This document shows positions 6,249 to 11,008 of a stretch of 11,008 bases of DNA, piece by piece (position 1 is the stretch's first letter; each line of letters starts with the position of its first letter). The notes beneath the pieces were generated by a model. It did not search any database. It saw only the letters and a list, made by a program, of their open reading frames with translations, and was not told the DNA's origin. The DNA comes from Candidatus Avimicrobium faecavium (GTDB lineage Bacteria > Bacillota > Clostridia > Oscillospirales > Ruminococcaceae): positions 1 to 11,008 of the forward strand of contig CAJFQR010000042.1 of NCBI GenBank assembly GCA_904419105.1, read 5' to 3'. The translations under genes were made by a program, and so were the position numbers.

Positions 6249-6254
6249 AGGAGG
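6249..6254 (+). promoter_or_regulatory. Ribosome binding site deciding a GTG start
   Basis: AGGAGG here is 8 nt before GTG 6263. An earlier in-frame start at 6215 lies inside the radical SAM gene and has no suitable SD. Confidence 0.75.
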
Positions 6255-6262
6255 AACTTGCT

Positions 6263-7195
6263 GTGCATACCTATCTGTTCAATCTGGAAAAGGGCGGCCT
6301 GCATGAGGTGCTCGATCCGCGTGAGCTGGACAACACCGACGAAAATGCGCGGGCCATCACACTGATGTGCTTTGAGGAGTTCAAGGCAGACAAAACCATT
6401 CCCTACAAATCGGGGCTGCTGCGCAACTGGGACCGCCGCACCATCTCCAAGGTGGAGCGATACAACACCTATGTCCAGGGCATCCTGCATATCCCGGCCA
6501 AGGACAGCGGACGGTTCCCAGCGGTGAAACTGGCCTTCCATCTGGACGGGACGGGGCTTTCCATGGTGGAGGACGGGAAGATGCTGGAGAAGTTTTTCCA
6601 CCAGATGGAGAAAACACCGGTGGGCGCCTGCAGCCTCACCGGCTTCCTGCTGACGGTGCTCAACATGCTGGTCGAAGACGATGAGGTGGATCTGGAAAAG
6701 CTTGAGGACAAGCTGGCCCGCATTGAGGAAAACCTGCTGCACAAGCTGCCGGATAACTTTTACCCATCGGTGATCCAGTACCGGAAGGAGCTGGCGGCGC
6801 TGCGCAGCTTTTACGAGCAGCTTATCAACATTGGCGAACAGATGCAGGCCGGGCTGGACCAGCAGGACGATGAGCGGGAGTACAATGGCTGGCGGGTGTT
6901 TATCGCCCGATGCGACCGCCTGCACGACCATGTGGAGATGCTCAAGGAATATCTTCTTCAGATTCGGGAGCTGTATCAGTCCCAGATCGATGTTCAGCAG
7001 AACCGGGTGATGACCTTTCTCACGGTGGTGACCACCATCTTTATGCCGCTGACGCTGATTACCGGATGGTTCGGCATGAACTTCCCGAATATGTTCCTGA
7101 TGCAGAAGCCCTACGGATACCTCATCGTCATCGGTGTGAGCATCGCGCTGGTGGCCGCCGAGTTCTACTACTTCCGGAAAAAGAAGATGCTCTGA
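6263..7195 (+). CDS. CorA family divalent cation transporter
   Basis: A 310-residue protein with a GTG start. It has the family layout: a soluble N-terminal alpha/beta domain (about 1-130), a long acidic coiled-coil helix (about 140-250, rich in Glu, Lys and Gln) and two C-terminal transmembrane helices (about 251-270 and 284-303) ending in the basic tail RKKKML. The pore signature GMN is intact at 271-273 in GWFGMNFPNM. CorA proteins form pentamers in the cytoplasmic membrane and pass Mg2+ (some Co2+, Ni2+ or Zn2+); specificity is not readable here. It lies 28 nt after the radical SAM gene, probably in one transcript, with terminators just beyond. No Mg2+ riboswitch was recognised upstream. 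Confidence 0.93.
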   Translation: MHTYLFNLEKGGLHEVLDPRELDNTDENARAITLMCFEEFKADKTIPYKSGLLRNWDRRTISKVERYNTYVQGILHIPAKDSGRFPAVKLAFHLDGTGLSMVEDGKMLEKFFHQMEKTPVGACSLTGFLLTVLNMLVEDDEVDLEKLEDKLARIEENLLHKLPDNFYPSVIQYRKELAALRSFYEQLINIGEQMQAGLDQQDDEREYNGWRVFIARCDRLHDHVEMLKEYLLQIRELYQSQIDVQQNRVMTFLTVVTTIFMPLTLITGWFGMNFPNMFLMQKPYGYLIVIGVSIALVAAEFYYFRKKKML

Positions 7196-7200
7196 TGCAT

Positions 7201-7248
7201 AAAAATACGGCCTCTCTCCTCTGCCCGCTCCGGGCTTTGAGAGGCCGT
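7201..7248 (-). terminator. Terminator-like hairpin for the fab operon
   Basis: ACGGCCTCTC (7207-7216) and GAGAGGCCGT (7239-7248) form a perfect 10-bp stem. An inner 5-bp stem, GCCCG-CTC-CGGGC (7223-7235), caps it. On the minus strand it is followed by ATTTTT (7206-7201); on the + strand no T run follows. It therefore fits a second, distal terminator for the fab transcript. Confidence 0.65.
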
Positions 7249-7256
7249 TATCCCGC

Positions 7257-7295
7257 AAAAAAGGCCCTCCCTGCCGGGAGAGCCATTTTTTCTTT
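7257..7295. terminator. Bidirectional intrinsic terminator
   Basis: GGCCCTCCC (7263-7271) pairs with GGGAGAGCC (7276-7284) around loop TGCC, with one mismatch (7266/7281). The hairpin has AAAAAA on the left (7257-7262) and TTTTTT on the right (7286-7291), so it can end both the corA transcript (+) and the fab transcript (minus). Confidence 0.88.
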
Positions 7296-7310
7296 CTGAC
7301 AGAACGAAAC

Positions 7311-7739
7311 TCAGTCGCCTACGGCGAAGGTGAGCTCGGCAGTGCAGGCGATCTCATCGCCGACCCTGGCCACGGCGGAACCAATACCCACCTTGCCAAA
7401 GACCCTCGTCATCGTGGTCTCGAGGGTGAGGACATCACCGGGCTTGACCTGGCGCTTGAACTTGGCGTTTTTGATGCCGCCGAAGTAGGCGATCTTGCCC
7501 TTGTTCTCCTCAAGGGAGAGGATGGCCACCGCTCCGACCTGGGCCAGCGCCTCAACGATCAGCACGCCGGGCATCACATGCTCCTGGGGGAAGTGGCCCA
7601 TAAACTGCATCTCGTTGGCGGAGACGCACTTGATGCCCCTGGCCCACTTGCCCGGCTCAAAGTCGGTGATGCGGTCCACCAGCAGGAAGGGATAGCGGTG
7701 GGGAATGATCTTCTGGATCTCGTTGGAATTCAGTTCCAT
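7311..7739 (-). CDS. fabZ: 3-hydroxyacyl-ACP dehydratase
   Basis: A 142-residue hot-dog-fold enzyme that removes water from 3-hydroxyacyl-ACP to give trans-2-enoyl-ACP in fatty-acid elongation (cytoplasm). It shows IIPHRYPFLLVDRI (11-24) and the catalytic region GHFPQEHVMPGVLIVEALAQ (48-67), with His49 and Glu63 as the expected active-site pair. The family normally has GHFPxxPxMPGV; here the middle Pro is His54. Length is normal for FabZ. The ATG directly follows the fabF TGA with no gap, and its AGGAGG lies within the fabF end, 8 nt upstream. It is the last gene of this fab operon; two terminators follow. Confidence 0.96.
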   Translation of the reverse strand: MELNSNEIQKIIPHRYPFLLVDRITDFEPGKWARGIKCVSANEMQFMGHFPQEHVMPGVLIVEALAQVGAVAILSLEENKGKIAYFGGIKNAKFKRQVKPGDVLTLETTMTRVFGKVGIGSAVARVGDEIACTAELTFAVGD

Positions 7740-8984
7740 TCAGGCTTCCTCCTCATAGCGCTTGAACACCAGACTGGCATTGTGTCCGCCAAAGCCCAGC
7801 GAGTTGGACATGGCGTAGTGCAGGTCGGCCTTCCGGCCGACATTGGGCACGATGTCCAGGTCGCACTCCGGATCCGGGGTGCGGTAGTTGATGGTGGCCG
7901 GGATAAAGCCGTCCTGCAGCGCACGGGCGGTCAAAATGGCCTCGATGGCGCCGGCGGCGCCAAGCAGGTGGCCGGTCATCGACTTGGTGGAGCTCATCGC
8001 CAGTTTGTAGGCGTGCTCTCCAAAGGCGGCCTTGACCGCCATCGTCTCGCACTTGTCGTTGAGACTGGTGGAGGTGCCGTGGGCGTTGATGTAGTCGATC
8101 TGCTCCGGTGCGATGCCGGCGTCCTTCAGCGCCTCGGTCATGGCCCGGGCACCGCCCTCGCCGCCGGGAGCCGGAGAGGTGATGTGATAGGCATCGCAGG
8201 TGGCGCCGTAGCCGATGATCTCGGCATAGATCTTTGCCCCACGGGCGCGGGCGTGCTCATACTCCTCGAGCATCAGCACGCCGGCACCCTCGCCCATGAC
8301 AAAGCCGTCCCGCTCGGCGTCGAAGGGAATCGAGGCGCGGGCGGGATCCTGGCTTTCGCTCAGGGCCTTCATCGAGGTGAAGCCGCCAATGGCGAGCTTG
8401 GCCACAGCTGCCTCGCTTCCGCCGGCCAGAACCAGCTCCAGATAGCCGTCCCGGATCATGCGGAAGGCGTCGCCGATGGCGTTGGTGCCGCCGGCACAGG
8501 CGGTGACCACGCAGGTGCACATTCCCCTGGCGCCGAGGCGGATGGCCACATTGCCCGCCGCCAGGTTGCAGATATCCATCGGCACGAAGAAGGGGGACAC
8601 CCGGTCAAATCCCCGCTGCTGGCCGCGCTCGTACTCGCTCTCAACGGTGTTGATGCCGCCGATGCCCGAGGAGATATCCACGCCGAAACGGGTCGGATCG
8701 ATGTTCTCATAGACGATGCCGCTGTCCTCATAGGCCTGAATCGCCGCCACCATCGCATACTGGGTGAACAGGTCCATCCGCCGGGCCTCCCGTTTATCGA
8801 TATACCGGGTGACATCCAGGTCTTTGACCTCACCGGCCAGCTTGACCTTGTGAGGCGAGGTGTCAAAATGGGTGATGGGGCCGATGCCGCACCGGCCATC
8901 CCGGGCGGACTGCCACATCTCCTCGGCGGTGTTGCCGATGGGGCTGACGGCGCCCATACCGGTGATCACAACTCTTCTCTTCAT
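7740..8984 (-). CDS. fabF: Beta-ketoacyl-ACP synthase II
   Basis: A 414-residue thiolase-fold condensing enzyme joining malonyl-ACP to acyl-ACP. The active-site triad is visible: Cys163 in VVTACAGGTNAIGDAF, His302 in INAHGTSTSLND and His339 in STKSMTGHLLGAAGA. The C-terminal NSLGFGGHNAS loop carries the usual gating region. A Cys-His-His triad with these contexts indicates KAS I/II rather than FabH. The start at 8984 (MKRRVVITGMG) matches the family; a longer frame from 9020 would run to within 4 bases of the fabG stop and lacks an SD. AAAGGA at 8991-8996 (6-nt spacing) is weaker than its neighbours' sites. It lies 32 nt after fabG. Confidence 0.96.
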   Translation of the reverse strand: MKRRVVITGMGAVSPIGNTAEEMWQSARDGRCGIGPITHFDTSPHKVKLAGEVKDLDVTRYIDKREARRMDLFTQYAMVAAIQAYEDSGIVYENIDPTRFGVDISSGIGGINTVESEYERGQQRGFDRVSPFFVPMDICNLAAGNVAIRLGARGMCTCVVTACAGGTNAIGDAFRMIRDGYLELVLAGGSEAAVAKLAIGGFTSMKALSESQDPARASIPFDAERDGFVMGEGAGVLMLEEYEHARARGAKIYAEIIGYGATCDAYHITSPAPGGEGGARAMTEALKDAGIAPEQIDYINAHGTSTSLNDKCETMAVKAAFGEHAYKLAMSSTKSMTGHLLGAAGAIEAILTARALQDGFIPATINYRTPDPECDLDIVPNVGRKADLHYAMSNSLGFGGHNASLVFKRYEEEA

Positions 8985-9016
8985 AGTCTTTCCTTTCGCT
9001 CCTTTTCCTGCCCGCG

Positions 9017-9763
9017 TCACATCGCCATGCCGCCGTCGACGCTGAGCACCTGACCGGTGATGTAGGCCGCCTCATCCGAGGCGAGGAACAGCACCGTGTT
9101 GGCCACATCCTCCGCCTCGCCGAGTTTGCCCAGCGGGATGCTGCGGAGGATCCCCTCCTTGACCGCATCGCCGAGCACATCGGTCATATCCGTCCGGATA
9201 AAGCCGGGGGCAACCGCATTGACGGTAATACCGCGGCTGGCCACCTCTCTGGCCAGCGACCTGGTCATACCGATGACACCCGCTTTGCTGGCCGCGTAGT
9301 TGATCTGGCCGGCATTGCCAATAAGGCCCACCACGCTGCTGATCGAGATGATGCGGCCCCGGCGCTTCTTCATCATCGGCCGGATCACCGCACGCATGCA
9401 GTGGAAGGTCCCTTTGAGGTTGGTGTCGATGACCTTCTGGAACTCCTCATCGCTCATGCGCATCAACAGGTTGTCCCGGGTGATGCCGGCATTGCATACC
9501 AGGATATCCACCTGGCCAAAGGTCTCGACGGCGGTATCGATGAGGGCGTTGCAGGCAGCGGGATCGGCCACATCGCCCTGCACCGCCAGAGCACGCACGC
9601 CCAGGGCCTCACAGGCGGCCCGGGTCTCCTCGGCGGCTGCGGCGTTTCCGGCGTAGTTCAGGACGATGTTCGCCCCCTGGCCGGCCAGCTTCAGGCAGAT
9701 AGCCCGCCCGATGCCCCGGCTGCCGCCGGTGACGACGGCGGTCTTTCCGGTGAGTTCAAACAT
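9017..9763 (-). CDS. fabG: 3-oxoacyl-ACP reductase
   Basis: A 248-residue short-chain dehydrogenase that reduces 3-oxoacyl-ACP to 3-hydroxyacyl-ACP using NADPH. Seen: cofactor loop TGGSRGIG (12-19), NAG at 91-93, and catalytic residues Asn115, Ser143 (ISSVVG), Tyr156 and Lys160 (YAASK), with the C-terminal ITGQVLSVDGGMAM expected of FabG. Length is standard. The ATG at 9763 has AAGGAGG 7 nt upstream; this SD overlaps the fabD stop codon and the gap is only 13 nt, so translation is probably coupled. Paralogous reductases share these motifs, but the fabD/fabF context makes FabG the clear call. Confidence 0.96.
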   Translation of the reverse strand: MFELTGKTAVVTGGSRGIGRAICLKLAGQGANIVLNYAGNAAAAEETRAACEALGVRALAVQGDVADPAACNALIDTAVETFGQVDILVCNAGITRDNLLMRMSDEEFQKVIDTNLKGTFHCMRAVIRPMMKKRRGRIISISSVVGLIGNAGQINYAASKAGVIGMTRSLAREVASRGITVNAVAPGFIRTDMTDVLGDAVKEGILRSIPLGKLGEAEDVANTVLFLASDEAAYITGQVLSVDGGMAM

Positions 9764-9776
9764 TTTCGGTCCTCCT

Positions 9777-10700
9777 TTATCGAAGCGCGTTCAGCGCCGC
9801 CTCCAGCGAGGCACAGTCCTGAACCGCATAGGTCTTGATGGAACGGTCGATCTTTTTGATGAAGCCGGAGAGCACCTTGCCCGGTCCCACCTCCAGGATC
9901 GTATCGACCCCCTGGGCGCGCATATACTCCACGCTGTCCCAGAAGTACACTGGGCTCTGTACCTGGCGTACCAGCAGCTCGGGAATGGACTCCTCCGGCG
10001 TTTTGGCACGGCCCAGGCAGTTAAAGACCACCGGGATTCGCATCTCTCCAAAGGCGACCGACCGGAACCGCTCCGCCAGTGCGTCGCCGGCTGGCTTCAT
10101 ATACTGGGTGTGGAAGGGGCCGCTCACCGCCAGCGGCACCGCCTTACGGGCGCCGAGCAGCAGGGCGTTCTGCGCGGCGGCGTCCACCGCCTTGCGGGCC
10201 CCGCCGATGACGATCTGGCCGGGGCAGTTGTAGTTGGCCGGGAACACGGGCCCCAGACCGGCGGCCTGCTCACAGGCCTTCTGCACCAGCTCCCGGTCGA
10301 GGCCGAGGATGGCGGTCATACCGCTCTCCACCCCCTCCGAAGCCTGCTCCATCGCCCGGCCACGGAAGCCGATGAGTTCGGCGGCGGTGTGCTGGTCGAA
10401 AACGCCGGCGGCGTAGAGGGCACCGTATTCGCCCAGGCTCAGCCCCGCCGCCATCTCCGGACGCACGCCCTGTTCGGCGAGGATATCGGTGATGGCCATC
10501 GCCATCGCCAGCATACAGGGCTGGGTGTAACGGGTGCGTCCAATGACCCCGTCCGGGTCCTCAAAGCAGACCGTCTTCAGGTCAAAATCCGCCGGAAAGT
10601 TGTCAAAAACTGCCCGGGCAGCGGGATAGGCCTCATAGAGGTCCTTTCCCATGCCGGCGAACTGGCTGCCCTGCCCGGCATAGACAAATGCAAGTTTCAT
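9777..10700 (-). CDS. fabD: Malonyl-CoA:ACP transacylase
   Basis: A 307-residue enzyme that moves malonyl from CoA to acyl carrier protein, supplying the extender unit to FabF. It begins MKLAFVYAGQGSQFAGMG, the oxyanion GQGSQ motif. The nucleophile is Ser88 in AAGLSLGEYGAL, the partner His197 in SGPFHTQYM, and the malonate-binding Arg is probably Arg113 in GFRGRAMEQA. The elbow reads GLSLGE where many bacterial FabDs have GHSLGE, so Leu87 replaces His. Length is normal. The start overlaps the preceding FabK-like stop as ATGA, with GGAGGA 7 nt upstream. Confidence 0.96.
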   Translation of the reverse strand: MKLAFVYAGQGSQFAGMGKDLYEAYPAARAVFDNFPADFDLKTVCFEDPDGVIGRTRYTQPCMLAMAMAITDILAEQGVRPEMAAGLSLGEYGALYAAGVFDQHTAAELIGFRGRAMEQASEGVESGMTAILGLDRELVQKACEQAAGLGPVFPANYNCPGQIVIGGARKAVDAAAQNALLLGARKAVPLAVSGPFHTQYMKPAGDALAERFRSVAFGEMRIPVVFNCLGRAKTPEESIPELLVRQVQSPVYFWDSVEYMRAQGVDTILEVGPGKVLSGFIKKIDRSIKTYAVQDCASLEAALNALR

Positions 10701-11008
10701 CGGTTGTTCCTCCAGTCGGTGACAAGTTCCTGCATCAGTGCGGCCACGGTGGTGATGCCCTTCACCCGCCCGACATTGGCCCCGCAGAAGAAGAGGCCGT
10801 TTTCCCAGTCGCCTTTTGCGGCGGCGATGAGGGCATCGGTGATGCAGTACGGAGTGGTGGCCGGATCACAGGTGCGGATACAGCGCAGACAGCGCCGGGG
10901 CGCCAGGCGTCCGGCGGCGGCCACCCGCTCGATCAGCGGGCTGCGCAGCGCCCGGCCGGGCATCCCCACCGGGCTGCGGACGATGCGCACATCTTCCTCG
11001 GCGGCATC
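10697..11008 (-). CDS. FabK-like / nitronate monooxygenase family flavoprotein, C-terminal part
   Basis: The frame is open to the window edge; 103 C-terminal residues are visible (from DAAEEDVRIVRSPVGMPGRA). The SPVGMPGR motif and the ending ...NGLFFCGANVGRVKGI fit the COG2070 family, which includes FMN-dependent enoyl-ACP reductase FabK and nitronate monooxygenase. Its place just before fabD, with a 4-nt ATGA overlap, favours an enoyl-ACP reductase role in the fab operon. The FMN-binding barrel is outside the window, so this cannot be confirmed. The tail carries a cysteine set CX2CX3CX7C (RRCLRCIRTCDPATTPYC), not a feature of the classical pneumococcal FabK as I know it. A GTG at 10988-10990 is internal, not a real start. 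Confidence 0.8.
   Translation of the reverse strand, partial: DAAEEDVRIVRSPVGMPGRALRSPLIERVAAAGRLAPRRCLRCIRTCDPATTPYCITDALIAAAKGDWENGLFFCGANVGRVKGITTVAALMQELVTDWRNNR

Noticed and set aside
5304..6262. Mg2+ riboswitch (M-box or similar) controlling the CorA gene
   Set aside because: The predicted leader is too short for one, the gap before corA is 28 nt, and I see no such structure.
5140..7258. Minus-strand open frames 5140-5961 and 6203-7258
   Set aside because: They are antisense to the radical SAM and CorA genes, whose motifs (CxxxCxxC, GMN) are clear. The shadow frames have low-complexity, His/Gln/Arg-rich translations.
7578..9053. 491-codon + strand frame antisense to fabF and fabZ
   Set aside because: Antisense shadow of conserved fab genes, with no family resemblance or convincing SD.
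1..11008. Mobile elements, CRISPR arrays, tRNA or rRNA genes, phage or defence genes
   Set aside because: No transposase, integrase, spaced repeat array, tRNA-like cloverleaf or defence motif was found; gene content is metabolic and transport.

Overview
This is a GC-rich (by eye about 60%) bacterial segment. Nearly every gene is preceded by a strong AGGAGG-type Shine-Dalgarno (SD) site, genes are tightly overlapped, and TTG or GTG starts are used. Together with a fabK-fabD-fabG-fabF-fabZ order and a Gld-like ABC module followed by a DUF4340 protein, this points to a Gram-positive anaerobe of the class Clostridia, plausibly a GC-rich gut lineage such as the Oscillospirales. The taxonomic call is inference.

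Layout. (1) Positions 1-72 hold the C-terminal tail of an unidentified + strand gene, which converges on the next operon across a bidirectional terminator at 79-107. (2) Positions 123-4789, minus strand, are a four-gene operon read from right to left: ABC ATPase (GldA-like), ABC-2 permease (GldF-like), GldG-like auxiliary protein, and a membrane-anchored DUF4340 protein. The genes overlap by 4, 1 and 14 nt, so translation is probably coupled. (3) Positions 4790-5337 are a 548-nt divergent intergenic region, rich in inverted repeats, with candidate promoters in both directions. (4) Positions 5338-7195, plus strand, encode a PflX-type radical SAM protein and a CorA-type divalent cation transporter 28 nt later. 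(5) Positions 7196-7310 hold two hairpin terminators between convergent operons. (6) Positions 7311-11008, minus strand, are the 3' part of a type II fatty-acid synthesis operon: fabK-like (partial, cut by the window edge), fabD, fabG, fabF and fabZ.

How they work together. The fab genes supply malonyl-ACP (FabD), condensation (FabF), ketoreduction (FabG), dehydration (FabZ) and probably enoyl reduction (FabK-like), which is one elongation cycle. The Gld-like genes look like one ABC-2 export complex with two membrane-anchored extracytoplasmic partners; its substrate is unknown. The radical SAM and CorA-like genes look co-transcribed, with no obvious biochemical link.

Most of the window is ordinary core and transport gene content. 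I see no mobile element, CRISPR array, tRNA, rRNA or clearly new system. The parts most worth a second look are the dyad-rich divergent region, the radical SAM/CorA pairing, the triplicated DUF4340 architecture and the cysteine cluster at the end of the FabK-like protein.
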